Assembly: GCA_019192445.1 (NCBI GenBank)
Contig: JAHCMK010000003.1
Span: forward strand, 372,001 to 436,000
DNA from: Oceanococcus sp. HetDA_MAG_MS8
Lineage (GTDB): Bacteria; Pseudomonadota; Gammaproteobacteria; Nevskiales; Oceanococcaceae
Direction: 5' to 3'
Length of the DNA stretch: 64,000 nt
How positions within the stretch are numbered: the stretch's first letter is position 1; every line of letters begins with the position of its first letter. This document shows, piece by piece, positions 36,095 through 45,073 of the stretch. The translations under genes and the position numbers were made by a program. The notes below the pieces were generated by a model. The model had not been told where the DNA came from, did not search any database, and saw nothing but the letters and a program-made list of their open reading frames with translations.

Positions 36095-36703
36095 ATGAGT
36101 TCTTCCATGTTTTTCGCCGCTGGGGGCGTGGTGCCGGCAACAGGGCAAACCGTGTCCATGGTGGTGAAGCCAGCTGATCTTCGTTCCATGCAGTCGTTGG
36201 TGAAGCTTCGCCAACGCACCTTGGGCGGCACTGTGGAATCTGTGCGGGACGATATCGCTCGCGAGCTTGGCTATGCCAACTGGACGGCCGTCGAGCGATT
36301 AGCAGACATGACTGCCAAGCTTGAAGATAAGGTCCGTGATGGCCTTTGCATGTTGCTCGAAAAATCCCGCGTTGACCCCGCCAAAATGGCGGAGTTTGAA
36401 CGCGTTCCTCTGCTTTGGGAGGTGCGTAAGCGCGACGTGGTGGCCTGGTGGCGCTCTCAGGAAGACAAGCAAGCCCAGCACCACCCCGGAAGCGACGTAA
36501 AACGCGCTAGTGTGAAAGAGCTAAATGAGCAGGTGCCACAGCGGTTTATGGGCTTTCGGTATCGCGGAAGCCGCACCCTGCCAGATGCTATTGAACTGCT
36601 TACCTGGTGCGATGAACAACAGTTGCCGTTCCCCGATATCGCCTGGATTGACGGGGAATGCGTGACACCGGAAGTGCTGTTCTTTTATGGCCGGCACAGC
36701 TAA
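36095..36703 (+). CDS. hypothetical protein, 202 residues
   Basis: I do not recognise this protein. It has no signal peptide or membrane helix and is mildly basic to neutral, with an N-terminal stretch SSSMFFAAGGVVPATGQ followed by helical sequence (LRSMQSLVKLRQRTLGGTVESVRDDIARELGY, in two parts). It is Trp-rich in the middle and end (VAWWRSQED, LLTWCDEQQ, DIAWIDGE). The region LGYANWTAVERL may be a helix-turn-helix-like segment, but this is speculative. The gene follows gst by 29 bases and ends before a strong bidirectional terminator, so it could be the last gene of that operon. Confidence 0.6.
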   Translation: MSSSMFFAAGGVVPATGQTVSMVVKPADLRSMQSLVKLRQRTLGGTVESVRDDIARELGYANWTAVERLADMTAKLEDKVRDGLCMLLEKSRVDPAKMAEFERVPLLWEVRKRDVVAWWRSQEDKQAQHHPGSDVKRASVKELNEQVPQRFMGFRYRGSRTLPDAIELLTWCDEQQLPFPDIAWIDGECVTPEVLFFYGRHS

Positions 36704-36800
36704 GCGCTGCTCGCGTGCCGCGCTACTCCAGGGCATCTCGATTTGCTGCGGGGCGTCTGGACGCTAAAACCAGTCCGATACCTCATGCGATAGGCAATAA

Positions 36801-36828
36801 AAAAGCCGGTGAACAATCACCGGCTTTT
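36801..36828. terminator. bidirectional intrinsic terminator
   Basis: AAAAGCCGGTGA, loop ACAA, TCACCGGCTTTT: a twelve-base perfect stem. On the reverse strand it is followed by TTTTTTATT, a strong U-tract ending the protease transcript. On the forward strand it ends in TTTT and closes the gst/unknown operon. Confidence 0.9.
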
Positions 36829-36848
36829 GGTTATTTCTGCCTGCCCGC

Positions 36849-37784
36849 TTACGGCAGCAGCGAAGCGTTGAAATCATCCCAGGTCACGATATCAAGATCA
36901 TGACCGAGGTAACGCTCCGCATATTCGATGGCCTTAGAGATGTTGGTGTAGTTATTCGACAAGGCGAAGGGGGCAAGTGCCAGCGTACTGGCGACGCCCA
37001 GGGCACGGCCATCGTCGGTGATGATGTGGCCGCCGCTATCTCCAGGAATGCCGGGCGTGGCGAGGTAGACCGTGTAGCTCCAGCCCTCATTCGCCGTTTG
37101 CAGCACAAAGCCGGCTTTAGGGTGGAGTGGGGACACGCCCAGCTTAAGGGTGCTGGCTCCGTAGCCCCAAATCATGGCCCCTGCAGGCTGCAAATCTTCT
37201 GCGGTGGACGGAATTCCGGTAGGGGCACGGAAATGGAGGCTGGCCGGGTGGAGTAGATCAAGATGCTCAGCAGGCACTTCGAGCAGGGCGAAGTCGTTGC
37301 CATTACAAGCCGCCGATGAGCTCTCGTTGAAGTCTTGCATGGCATGCCAGGAGCTGTAATACGCTGGCAGGTCAACACTGCTCTCAGGAATCGAGTTTGA
37401 TGGGTCGTAAATGTCCATCCGGCTGACTGTGGCAGACAGGTCAGTATAGGTGGCTGAGCAGCCATCCACAGAGGTGGACTCCCCAGGAACAATGCAGTGC
37501 GCGGCGGTGCTGACAAAATACCGCCCTTGATTATCCGTAAAAATAAAGCTGGTGGTGCAAGATGCACCACTGGTGGTGATGTTGTTGCCAGGGCGAATGC
37601 CCTTGGATTCAGGGTCGCCCCAGTTCGTGCTACTGCTAGCGGTTGTCGATTCCCCCAGCAGCGAACCCAGCAGCTCTGCATGGGCAACTGGCACTGCCAT
37701 GGCGATGGCTAGAATGCCGGCACTGGTAGCTTTGAGCATGCTGCTGCGCTTCGACTGCTTTAGGGTCTGAATGAGCGTTGTCAT
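36849..37784 (-). CDS. secreted trypsin-like serine protease
   Basis: S1-family protease of 311 residues. The signal peptide ends at AHA (residues 34-36) after a long basic n-region with KQSKRSS. The catalytic triad is H96 in STAAHC, D164 in NDFALLEV and S250 in GIPGDSGGH. Cys pairs at 76/97 and 109/160 could form disulfides. There is no clear propeptide cleavage site, and it lacks PDZ domains, so it is not DegP-like. It is predicted to be periplasmic or released. It ends at the bidirectional terminator and is preceded by 383 bases rich in inverted repeats. Confidence 0.88.
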   Translation of the reverse strand: MTTLIQTLKQSKRSSMLKATSAGILAIAMAVPVAHAELLGSLLGESTTASSSTNWGDPESKGIRPGNNITTSGASCTTSFIFTDNQGRYFVSTAAHCIVPGESTSVDGCSATYTDLSATVSRMDIYDPSNSIPESSVDLPAYYSSWHAMQDFNESSSAACNGNDFALLEVPAEHLDLLHPASLHFRAPTGIPSTAEDLQPAGAMIWGYGASTLKLGVSPLHPKAGFVLQTANEGWSYTVYLATPGIPGDSGGHIITDDGRALGVASTLALAPFALSNNYTNISKAIEYAERYLGHDLDIVTWDDFNASLLP

Positions 37785-37820
37785 TGTGTGTCCTTCCGTA
37801 GATACATGGCTGTTGGCATG

Positions 37821-37874
37821 GGCTCACGAGCACGGGGCTGTCTGCCTAAGGAGGCGACAAAGTCGCGTGAGCCA
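37821..37874. promoter_or_regulatory. long inverted repeat with inner hairpin, protease leader
   Basis: GGCTCACG (37821-37828) pairs with CGTGAGCC (37867-37874). Inside, GCGAC-AAAA-GTCGC (37854-37867) forms its own tetraloop hairpin abutting the outer arm. It starts about 37 bases before the protease ATG on the reverse strand, so it could be a leader-RNA structure or an operator. Confidence 0.45.
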
Positions 37875-37912
37875 TGAACGCTTTCAGCTTGGGGGAGAAG
37901 GTCGGCGATGTC

Positions 37913-37957
37913 TGTAGTGGCGCTGTCGCAACCCTGTGGTGTTTTCACTACAGCGCT
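37913..37957. promoter_or_regulatory. two overlapping, mutually exclusive dyads
   Basis: CTGTAGTG (37913-37920) pairs with CACTACAG (37947-37954), while GCGCTGT (37921-37927) pairs with ACAGCGC (37951-37957). The two right arms share ACAG, so only one stem can form fully. This is the layout of an alternative-structure switch, or simply overlapping operators. Confidence 0.35.
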
Positions 37958-38120
37958 CTTAGCGGAGCTATGGGAAAAGCTGAGGACTGTGGTGCTCAGT
38001 GAGACGCTGCAACCGCCAATAGCCTTGGCTAACTACCGGAGAGAAGTGTGGCGTCGTGTTTGCAGCAGACCGTGCACGAGGTAGCCACCGCCATAGCGGT
38101 CCGCTAGCGCAGACGGCAGC

Positions 38121-38149
38121 GGAGCCTGATCGTCCTTTCAGGCTGCTCC
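38121..38149 (-). terminator. hairpin downstream of rimO
   Basis: GGAGCCTGA pairs with TCAGGCTGCTCC, with one bulged base, 19 bases after the rimO stop on the reverse strand. No T-run follows, so it is a weak terminator candidate. Confidence 0.35.
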
Positions 38150-38167
38150 AGTTCCCGCTAGGGGTGA

Positions 38168-39514
38168 CTAAACACCATCCTCAACATACGGCATGGCAAT
38201 GAGGTCGTGCTCGGTAGCATCGACGATTTCTGCCTCAATCATTTGGCCAGGGCGGCCGGCGCCGGCGGGGAGGTGGACTACGCCATCAATTTCTGGGGCT
38301 TCGGCATAGCTGCGGCCGATGCAGCCTTCGGGGCCAGCCTCGTCAATAAGAATGGCGCAGATTTGGCCGATGCGGTTTTGTAGGCGTTGTGCACTGATGC
38401 GGGCCTGATGGGCCATGAAGCGGGCTTTGCGGTCTTCTGCCAAGTCAGCCGCGACTGGGTCGGGCAGCTCGTTGGCGGCGGCGCCGTCTACAGGGGAGTA
38501 GGTGAAACAACCCACGCGATCCAATTGGGCTGCGTCCAGAAAATCCAGTAGTTCCTGGAATTCTTCTTCGGTTTCGCCAGGGAAGCCCACAATGAAGGTG
38601 CTGCGCAGGATCAGCTCCGGGCAGATTTCGCGCCAGCGGCGCAAGCGCTCCAGGGTGTTTTCGGCGGCGGCCGGGCGGCGCATGCGCTTCAATACACTAG
38701 GGCTGCCATGCTGCAATGGAATATCCAGGTAGGGCAGGATGCGCCCCTGGGCCATCAAGGGGATGATGCGATCGACATGCGGGTAGGGGTAGACGTAATG
38801 CAGACGCACCCAAATGTCGAGTTCGGCCAGAGCCCGGCCCAAGTCTTCTAGATTGGTGGCGTAATTCTCGCCTCGCCATTCGCCTTCGCGGTAGCGAATA
38901 TCAACCCCATAGGCACTGGTGTCCTGGGCAATGACCAGCAGCTCTTTGACGCCGGCGCGAGCCAGCCTTTCGGCTTCGCTCATCACATCATCAATGCCGC
39001 GTGATGCCAGCTTGCCGCGCATGCTGGGAATAATGCAAAAGCGGCATTTGTGATTGCAGCCTTCGGAAACTTTCAGGTAGGCGTAGTGGCGGGGGGTTAG
39101 CCTTAAACCTTGGTTGGGAACCAAGCTTTGGAAGGGGTCATGCGGAGGCGGTAGCTGGGCATGCACAGCCTCCATCACCGCTTGGTAATCCTGCGGGCCG
39201 GTAATGGCCAGCACATCCGGAAAGCGTGCGCGAATGCGATCATCGCTTTTACCCAGGCAGCCGGTCACGATCACTTTGCCGTTTTCGCTCAGGGCCTCAT
39301 CGATGGCATCCATGGACTCCTCAATGGCGGCATCGATGAACCCGCAGGTATTCACTACAACCAAGTCTGCTTCGCTGTACTGCGGAACAATGCCGTAGCC
39401 TTCGGCCTTGAGCTGGGTCAGAATGCGCTCGGAATCGACCAGCGCTTTGGGGCAACCCAGGGAAATAAATCCAATGCGTCCAGCAGGAGCGCTGGCCAGG
39501 GCAGTATCAGACAT
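38168..39514 (-). CDS. rimO: ribosomal protein S12 methylthiotransferase
   Basis: Radical-SAM enzyme of 448 residues that adds a methylthio group to an Asp of ribosomal protein S12. The N-terminal cluster domain carries [15 protein letters not shown] and VVVNTCGFI; the radical-SAM cysteines are in [18 protein letters not shown] and [17 protein letters not shown] are typical; a C-terminal TRAM domain ends the chain. I chose the ATG at 39514; the in-frame ATG at 39553 would overlap plsC and lengthen the N-terminus beyond the family norm. Confidence 0.95.
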   Translation of the reverse strand: MSDTALASAPAGRIGFISLGCPKALVDSERILTQLKAEGYGIVPQYSEADLVVVNTCGFIDAAIEESMDAIDEALSENGKVIVTGCLGKSDDRIRARFPDVLAITGPQDYQAVMEAVHAQLPPPHDPFQSLVPNQGLRLTPRHYAYLKVSEGCNHKCRFCIIPSMRGKLASRGIDDVMSEAERLARAGVKELLVIAQDTSAYGVDIRYREGEWRGENYATNLEDLGRALAELDIWVRLHYVYPYPHVDRIIPLMAQGRILPYLDIPLQHGSPSVLKRMRRPAAAENTLERLRRWREICPELILRSTFIVGFPGETEEEFQELLDFLDAAQLDRVGCFTYSPVDGAAANELPDPVAADLAEDRKARFMAHQARISAQRLQNRIGQICAILIDEAGPEGCIGRSYAEAPEIDGVVHLPAGAGRPGQMIEAEIVDATEHDLIAMPYVEDGV

Positions 39515-39533
39515 CACAGGCAAGGACTGAGGC

Positions 39534-40373
39534 TCAATCAGGCGCGCAATCATGCGCGCTGGCTAAGGCGCTTGCAACCCAATCCTGAGCTTGCTGGGCA
39601 TATTCTTTGCGCGATTCCCGTGGCGTGAGCCTGGGGCCAAAATGCAGCCTAGCCGTAATGCGCGGTTCCGCCAAACAGTTCCACAACACGCCAAATAAGG
39701 AAGGGCCGCCATCGATGTAGGCCACGCAGCTTTGGCCGTAGTGCAGCATGAAAGGCTGCACGGCGATGTTGCCGTCAATGGCTGCGCCGAAGAGCCGGGG
39801 TTGGAAACGGCGCAGGCCTTGACCGTCGGTCGTCGTGCCTTCCGGAAAAATCACGATGCGAAAACCCTGCTGCAGGCGCTGCAACATGTCTGCACGGAGT
39901 TGCGCCGTGTGATTGCCGCCGCGGGCAATAAACAGTGTTTTTGCTGCCTTGGTTAGAAAACCAATGATGGGCCAGCCTTTGACGTCATCTTTGGACACAA
40001 ACAGCACTGGGGTACTGGCGCAAAGAACCACAATATCGATCCAGGATATGTGGTTGCCAACCAATAGCACCGGTGGCGACAGAGCCTCGCCGCCGGTTTG
40101 GATGTGCAGCCCCATGGCCCGTGCCAGGCAGCGAAACCAGTGCCGGGCTATGCCCTCGGGATGTTGCTTGAGGCGAGCCGGAATGGCCAGCAGCAATCCA
40201 TAAAGTATGACGATGAATACGGCGATCAGGCGCCAACTACGACGCCAGGTACGCGCGACGCTGGCGTTTAACCGGCCAGGCGCGGACCCAGGAACCGCCG
40301 CCGATACCGCGGATGCAGTTCCTTGATGTTCAGCAGCATGAACACGTCGACGCAATGGAATTCCTCGTCCCAA
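39534..40373 (-). CDS. olsA: PlsC-type acyltransferase, probable lyso-ornithine-lipid acyltransferase (OlsA)
   Basis: Membrane acyltransferase of up to 279 residues. A membrane helix ([17 protein letters not shown]) is followed by the HX4D catalytic motif in [14 protein letters not shown] and [10 protein letters not shown]. It directly follows olsB, the OlsB-OlsA pairing for ornithine lipid synthesis, although general phosphatidate synthesis is possible. The start is odd: no ATG or GTG lies between the olsB stop and the first helix. The only candidates are TTG at 40373 or TTG at 40355 (GAGGA six bases before), both well inside olsB. Confidence 0.82.
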   Translation of the reverse strand: MGRGIPLRRRVHAAEHQGTASAVSAAVPGSAPGRLNASVARTWRRSWRLIAVFIVILYGLLLAIPARLKQHPEGIARHWFRCLARAMGLHIQTGGEALSPPVLLVGNHISWIDIVVLCASTPVLFVSKDDVKGWPIIGFLTKAAKTLFIARGGNHTAQLRADMLQRLQQGFRIVIFPEGTTTDGQGLRRFQPRLFGAAIDGNIAVQPFMLHYGQSCVAYIDGGPSLFGVLWNCLAEPRITARLHFGPRLTPRESRKEYAQQAQDWVASALASAHDCAPD

Positions 40374-41017
40374 TAAGCCTCACCACAAGCGCGTGCGCCC
40401 AGGCTCACATAGGCCTTGAGCAGGGGCGGCATGCGTGACTTGGTCGCAGCGGCCTGAGGTGCTTGCGGATACGTTTTTCGAGATTGTACGCGCAAGTCGG
40501 GGGCGCTGAGGTAACGCTCGTTGATGCTTTGTAGGATGTCCAGGGCTTCGGCGGTGTTATCCAGGCCTATACTGGCGCAGCCAAACAAGTAGTCAATATT
40601 GTTTTTGGCGACATAGTCGGCCAAGCCCGACCACAAAGTGGCGATGGTCGCGCCGCTGCGGTAGGCAGCATCGACACAGGTGCGACCCACTTCCAATTTC
40701 GCGCCCACCAGCATCTTGATGCTTTCAATGGCGAACTCGTGTTCGGAGTAGAAGCCGCCGGCCATGTCTGCTTGCTCACCTGTTAACAGGCGCGTACAGG
40801 CCACGATACGGTCTTGGTCGTTGCGCACTATGAGGTGATCGCAATAACGGTCTAGGTTGTCGGCATCAATGCCCAGTTCGCCGCCGTCAATATCTGCGCC
40901 CATTTCTTCGGCAAATATGCGGTAACGCAGCTGCTGCGCTTCAATGACATCGGCGGGCGTCTGCGCCAGGCTGACTCGGAATTTCGGCAGTGCCTCAGCG
41001 GCGGAAGAGTGGGCCAT
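40268..41017 (-). CDS. olsB: ornithine-acyl-ACP N-acyltransferase (OlsB-like)
   Basis: GNAT-fold acyltransferase of 249 residues of the OlsB type, which adds a 3-hydroxy fatty acid to ornithine in the first step of ornithine lipid synthesis. Marks are RYRIFAEEMGADI, DNLDRYCDHLIV, EVGRTCVDAAYR and the C-terminal region [28 protein letters not shown] precedes the ATG by nine bases. Ornithine lipids replace phospholipids, often in low phosphate; I see no clear Pho box. The olsA start lies within its 3' end. Confidence 0.88.
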   Translation of the reverse strand: MAHSSAAEALPKFRVSLAQTPADVIEAQQLRYRIFAEEMGADIDGGELGIDADNLDRYCDHLIVRNDQDRIVACTRLLTGEQADMAGGFYSEHEFAIESIKMLVGAKLEVGRTCVDAAYRSGATIATLWSGLADYVAKNNIDYLFGCASIGLDNTAEALDILQSINERYLSAPDLRVQSRKTYPQAPQAAATKSRMPPLLKAYVSLGARACGEAYWDEEFHCVDVFMLLNIKELHPRYRRRFLGPRLAG

Positions 41018-41040
41018 TGATATTGACCTCCCAAGGTTGA

Positions 41041-41081
41041 ACTACGCACACCGTAGTGAGCGGGCATGTCACCGAGGTGAC
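41041..41081. promoter_or_regulatory. two adjacent hairpins between the MRJP-like gene and olsB
   Basis: ACTACG-CACAC-CGTAGT (41041-41057) and GTCAC-CGAG-GTGAC (41068-41081) lie in the 76 bases between the two reverse-strand genes. They may form a termination or read-through control structure, or the first may be an operator 24 bases before olsB. Confidence 0.4.
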
Positions 41082-41093
41082 GTCCAGATGACG

Positions 41094-42242
41094 TTATTGT
41101 GACACGCTGGCGAAACTCTCAGAGCTCATCCGCAATATGTGCCAGGGAGCCTGATCGCTGATCGCCCGGCTGCTTTTGCCCATAAACAGGTGCAGGCCCG
41201 AGGCTGTGATGTAGAGGTTGCCTTGGTTATCCATGGATAATCCATCTGGCCAGCGCAGCAAGGGGTGTTCTACCAGCGTCTGCAGTGCTTGCTGGGGGCC
41301 TATGGTGTGGAGCGCAGGGTGTTCGGGGTCGGTAAGGACGATCTGCCCCATGGCTGGGGAAAGGATGCCGTCGCTCATGGTTTTCAGCCCTAGGCGCTGA
41401 ACCTTGGCGGCCAATTGCGCTGCAGTGAGCTCCACATTCCGCAGATCTTGGGTGCGTACTCGCCAGAGATAGTTGCTGGTGACGCTGGCGAAGTACAGCC
41501 ATGTGCCCTCTGGGTCCAAGGCAATGGAATCCACGCCGGGACGAATGCTCACCAGCCCGAATAGCTCCATACGCCGGCCCGCTACGACCGGGACGTAACG
41601 CTCGGCACGGGTGGAGGCATGGCTCTCAAGCAGCCGCCGCGCCTGTTGGGTGCCGAGCTCGAACACGACCAAGGCGGGTGTTTGAGCAAAGAAGCTGGCG
41701 TCGGCTATGTACAAGGTTTGCCCGTCAGGACTAATTTGGAAATCGTTAAAGTGCGAGCCTGGGCCGGCAAGTTCAGCATCAAAGTGATGCTCTTGTTCTA
41801 GCACCCCGGTGTCGGCATTGAAGGCCATTACACGCGGTGCATGGAGCCCATGCCGGCCGGTATCCAAAACCCACAGACGCCGACGCGGGGCATCCAAGCG
41901 CAGCGAAAGCACTTCGTGAAAAGCCTGAGGGTGCTCGCCGCCCGGCTGCCACTGCGGCCCTGGCCAGGGCCGCCATTCGCCGGCTTCCCACAAGGCGACG
42001 TTGGTTGGCGGGCGGCCCTCAGGGTGGAAGCTGAAAAATACGCGCTCTGGGTTATCAGCGGCGACATTGCCTGGAGGGTAGGGCAGCTCTACCAAAACCT
42101 CGACGGCGTCGGCGCTTAATTGAGGCGAGGTTCGGCGGTCTGGAAATTCGGCGCCGCCCCCATAGTTCCATTTCAGGAATAAGCCCAGTCCAGCGCTGAG
42201 CACAACCACAATCACGCCGATCGCGGCTAGTAAGCGTTTCAT
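41094..42242 (-). CDS. major royal jelly/yellow-family beta-propeller protein
   Basis: Extracytoplasmic protein of 382 residues with an N-terminal hydrophobic helix (LLAAIGVIVVVLSAGLGLFL) acting as a signal anchor. The rest matches the MRJP/yellow family: RRRLWVLDTGRHG, SHFNDFQISPDGQTLYIADAS, GVDSIALDPEGTWLYFASVTS and WPDGLSMDNQGNLYITAS. Known relatives are insect yellow proteins and bacterial proteins, and the bacterial activity is unclear; sugar-acid lactonase activity is an alternative from the related SMP-30 fold. The ATG at 42242 overlaps the rnt stop (ATGA), which implies coupling to RNase T. Confidence 0.8.
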   Translation of the reverse strand: MKRLLAAIGVIVVVLSAGLGLFLKWNYGGGAEFPDRRTSPQLSADAVEVLVELPYPPGNVAADNPERVFFSFHPEGRPPTNVALWEAGEWRPWPGPQWQPGGEHPQAFHEVLSLRLDAPRRRLWVLDTGRHGLHAPRVMAFNADTGVLEQEHHFDAELAGPGSHFNDFQISPDGQTLYIADASFFAQTPALVVFELGTQQARRLLESHASTRAERYVPVVAGRRMELFGLVSIRPGVDSIALDPEGTWLYFASVTSNYLWRVRTQDLRNVELTAAQLAAKVQRLGLKTMSDGILSPAMGQIVLTDPEHPALHTIGPQQALQTLVEHPLLRWPDGLSMDNQGNLYITASGLHLFMGKSSRAISDQAPWHILRMSSESFASVSQ

Positions 42243-42928
42243 GTGCCGCGCTGGCGTCCTTGTGTTTGTTCTTCCCATACGGGCTGAACGGCGTTAATCA
42301 GATGGCAAAACAACTCTGCGGTGACTTCAGCGTCATATCTGGCGGAGTGGGCGCCGGCTTCATCCCAAGGTAAGCCGATGGCCTCCACTGCGCGCCGCAA
42401 TACGGTTTGGCCGACCACTGCGCCCCCCAAGGTGGCGGTGTCAAAAACCGAAAACGGGTGGAAGGGGTTGCGCTTAATGCCGCAACGCTCCACGGCCGCA
42501 TTCAGAAAGCCCTGGTCAAAATGCGCGTTATGGCCGACTAAGATGGCGCGGGTACAACCCGCGTCGCGGATGGCTTGGCGTACCACTTTAAAGGTGCGGC
42601 CCAGGGCATCACACTCTTTAACGGCTGCGCGCAAGGGGTTGAAGGGTTTAATACCCGTGATCGCTAGGGCAGCATCTTCGATATTCGCGCCTGGGAAGGG
42701 CTCCACGTGGAAGTGCATGCGCTGGTCGATTTCTAGCCAGCCGTGCTCATTGAACTTGACGGTGCAGGCGGCTAACTCCAGCAATGCGTCCTTGGCTGCA
42801 TTAAAACCACCAGTTTCCACGTCGACGATCACGGGCAGAAAGCCCCGAAAGCGTCGCGCCATGAGGGCCTTTTGCTGAGTCGAACCAGCGTCGATGTCGG
42901 TGTCTTCTTCGGGCAGGTTGTTCAACAA
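42239..42928 (-). CDS. rnt: ribonuclease T
   Basis: DEDDh 3'-5' exoribonuclease of 229 residues that trims tRNA and 5S/23S rRNA 3' ends. Active-site motifs are PVIVDVETGGFNAAKDALLE, VGHNAHFDQGF and HSARYDAE, and KRNPFHPFSVFDTATLGG is diagnostic. The start is TTG at 42928, giving an N-terminal tail similar in length to Pseudomonas RNase T; an ATG at 42862 is an alternative. Its stop overlaps the MRJP-like gene. Confidence 0.93.
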   Translation of the reverse strand: MLNNLPEEDTDIDAGSTQQKALMARRFRGFLPVIVDVETGGFNAAKDALLELAACTVKFNEHGWLEIDQRMHFHVEPFPGANIEDAALAITGIKPFNPLRAAVKECDALGRTFKVVRQAIRDAGCTRAILVGHNAHFDQGFLNAAVERCGIKRNPFHPFSVFDTATLGGAVVGQTVLRRAVEAIGLPWDEAGAHSARYDAEVTAELFCHLINAVQPVWEEQTQGRQRGT

Positions 42929-43049
42929 TGAGATTCCAGCGGACGAGCGTGCAGGGTAGCTTAAGCGCTACCTGCAGCGCAGTCGCCGCTAGTTCTGGCA
43001 AGGATAGAACCAGCCTAATCCTGTCCGAATCGAGATCAAAGTTTTCGAC

Positions 43050-43766
43050 TCAGGCCGCCCTGGATAAGGAGTCGTTTTTGCTGCCCAGCGGATAGATGTT
43101 GGCCACGGGGAAGGTCATGCTAAACCGCTTGACGGCCACGCTCAGCAGGGGTGTGGCGCGCTGTAAGGCGGGGAAACGCAGCCCGTCGGCCCGCGCATGA
43201 ACCAGCTTGGCGGGGCTGATCTGGCCGCTCGCCGTGGGTGTATAGCGAAACTCTTGGCCTTCCCATTCTTGGCCTAGGGTATGTAGCCGTGAGGGCAATA
43301 TGGCCGTGGTAAAGGGCAGGCTTAGCCTGCGATGCTGGTACTGCAGTTCAGCAAAGGGTTCTTGCGCGTCTTGCCGCAGCGCAATCTGCGTTTGTCCAGG
43401 TGCAGTGTCGGCGAATTGAAACTCCGCCTCATCCTTGGGGATGCCCCAGTTGGCGCGCCCATTAACCACGCTGGCCATACTGGAGACGAAAATGCGGCCG
43501 ATGGTGAGCAGCCGGCCGCTATGCGCGAAATGCAACGATCCTGGAATGAACAACAGCTCGTGATAGGGCCCCACGGCCGAATCGGTGTAATCCACGGCCA
43601 TCATCCAGCAGTAGCGGCTGGGCTGGCCTGTGGCCTGAACGAGCGGGGGAATACCGGCCTCCTGCAAGCTCAGGGGCTCAGGGAAGCGCAGCAGACTAAT
43701 AAAGCCCCGGCCGGTCAAAGACCATGGTGGCGGCGCGTCGGCATGGGCTGCGGGGTTGGATGACAT
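43050..43766 (-). CDS. acetoacetate decarboxylase-family protein
   Basis: Protein of 238 residues with the acetoacetate decarboxylase fold. The Schiff-base Lys is conserved in NWGIPKDEAEF. The segment GPYHELLFIPG and the IFVSSMASVVNGRANWG strand fit the family. Many relatives are not true decarboxylases and act on other beta-keto or aldol substrates. No CoA-transferase or ketone gene is adjacent, so the role is open. It is transcribed away from argG across about 100 bases. Confidence 0.78.
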   Translation of the reverse strand: MSSNPAAHADAPPPWSLTGRGFISLLRFPEPLSLQEAGIPPLVQATGQPSRYCWMMAVDYTDSAVGPYHELLFIPGSLHFAHSGRLLTIGRIFVSSMASVVNGRANWGIPKDEAEFQFADTAPGQTQIALRQDAQEPFAELQYQHRRLSLPFTTAILPSRLHTLGQEWEGQEFRYTPTASGQISPAKLVHARADGLRFPALQRATPLLSVAVKRFSMTFPVANIYPLGSKNDSLSRAA

Positions 43767-43833
43767 TGTGAAATCTCCTCAAGCAATGGCCCGATCATGC
43801 CAAAGACCTCCCCAGGGTGGTAGGGAGCGGCCG

Positions 43834-43839
43834 TATAAT
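43834..43839 (+). promoter_or_regulatory. -10 box for argG
   Basis: TATAAT in the context CCGTATAATGC, 30 bases before the argG ATG at 43869. The predicted transcript starts near 43846 and has a short leader. The -35 region is not conserved, so the promoter may depend on an activator or upstream contacts. Confidence 0.55.
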
Positions 43840-43868
43840 GCGGGGCTGATTTGCCCTACGGCCCGCCC

Positions 43869-45071
43869 ATGTCCGCCATTAAAAAAGTCGTTCTTGCCTA
43901 TTCCGGAGGTTTGGATACCTCGGTCATTCTGAAATGGCTGCAAGATCAATATCAATGTGAGGTTGTGACTTACACGGCCGACCTGGGTCAGGGCGAAGAA
44001 GTCGAAGAAGTCCGCCCTAAAGCTGAGGCGCTAGGGGTTAAAGAAATCTTCATCGATGATGTGCGCGAAGAGTTTGTTCGCGACTACGTCTGGCCGATGT
44101 TTCGCGCCAACGCCATCTACGAAGGCGAATATCTCTTGGGGACCTCTATCGCGCGGCCGTGCATTGCGCGCAACATGATCGAGGTAGCACGCAAGACCGG
44201 CGCCGATGCCATTGCTCACGGCGCCACCGGTAAAGGCAACGATCAGGTGCGCTTTGAGCTTTGCGCCTACGGTTTAATGCCTGACATCAAGGTCATCGCA
44301 CCCTGGCGTGAGTGGGATCTGAACTCCCGAGAGCGTTTGCTGGCCTATGCCGCAGATCACGGTATTCCTATCACCAAGAAAAAAGATGGCAGCTCGCCTT
44401 ATTCCATGGATGCGAACTGCCTGCATATTTCTTATGAAGGGGAAGAGCTGGAAGATCCGTGGACGGCCCCGAAAGAGGACATGTGGCGTTGGACCACGAG
44501 CCCACAGCAGGCGCCGGATGAACCCGAGGACATCACGCTGGGCTTTGTTGCCGGTGATGCAGTGAGCTTGAATGGGGAGCCAATGAGCCCCTTTGGCATT
44601 TTGGACCGGCTCAACGCACTGGGTGCCAAACATGGTGTGGGGCGTATTGATATCGTCGAAAATCGCTACGTGGGCATCAAATCGCGGGGGGCTTACGAAT
44701 CCCCAGGTGGAACCATTTTGCTCAAAGCACACCGGGCCATTGAGTCTATTACTTTGGATCGGGAAGCCGCCCACCTCAAAGATTCCCTCATGCCCAAATA
44801 TGCAGAGGTGGTGTACAACGGCTACTGGTTCGCGCCGGAACGCGAGGCCCTGCAGGCGCTGATCGACCGAACCCAGCACTGCGTGAATGGCGAGGTGCGG
44901 CTGCAGCTGTATAAGGGCAATGTGATGGTGACGGGCCGACGCTCCGAAACACATTCCATGTTCGACGCCGCCATTTCCACCTTCGAGGATGATCGCGGCC
45001 GTTATGACCAAAAAGATGCGGACGGCTTCATTAAGCTGAATGCGCTGCGGTTGAAGCTGGCGAAACGCTGA
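43869..45071 (+). CDS. argG: argininosuccinate synthase
   Basis: Arginine-synthesis enzyme of 400 residues that joins citrulline and aspartate with ATP. The ATP pyrophosphatase motif is [18 protein letters not shown], followed by [24 protein letters not shown] and the C-terminal [12 protein letters not shown]. Length is normal for the short (non-E. coli) class. An upstream TTG at 43851 is in frame, but the ATG at 43869 matches the family start. Two further genes follow closely on the same strand. Confidence 0.97.
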   Translation: MSAIKKVVLAYSGGLDTSVILKWLQDQYQCEVVTYTADLGQGEEVEEVRPKAEALGVKEIFIDDVREEFVRDYVWPMFRANAIYEGEYLLGTSIARPCIARNMIEVARKTGADAIAHGATGKGNDQVRFELCAYGLMPDIKVIAPWREWDLNSRERLLAYAADHGIPITKKKDGSSPYSMDANCLHISYEGEELEDPWTAPKEDMWRWTTSPQQAPDEPEDITLGFVAGDAVSLNGEPMSPFGILDRLNALGAKHGVGRIDIVENRYVGIKSRGAYESPGGTILLKAHRAIESITLDREAAHLKDSLMPKYAEVVYNGYWFAPEREALQALIDRTQHCVNGEVRLQLYKGNVMVTGRRSETHSMFDAAISTFEDDRGRYDQKDADGFIKLNALRLKLAKR

Positions 45072-45073
45072 CT

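Larger units (their letters stand above)
37785..38167. other. 383-base non-coding region rich in inverted repeats
   Basis: No supported gene lies here. It separates the protease start from the rimO stop, both on the reverse strand, so it should hold the protease promoter and leader plus the 3' end of rimO. It contains at least three dyads, listed separately. No tRNA-like cloverleaf or T-loop signature was seen. Confidence 0.7.

Noticed and set aside
37785-38167. tRNA or small RNA gene
   Set aside because: No T-loop GTTCNANNC pattern, acceptor pairing or CCA end; only inverted repeats were seen.
44274-45011. Reverse-strand frame of 245 codons
   Set aside because: It is antisense to argG, which has all its motifs; the frame is a codon-bias artefact.
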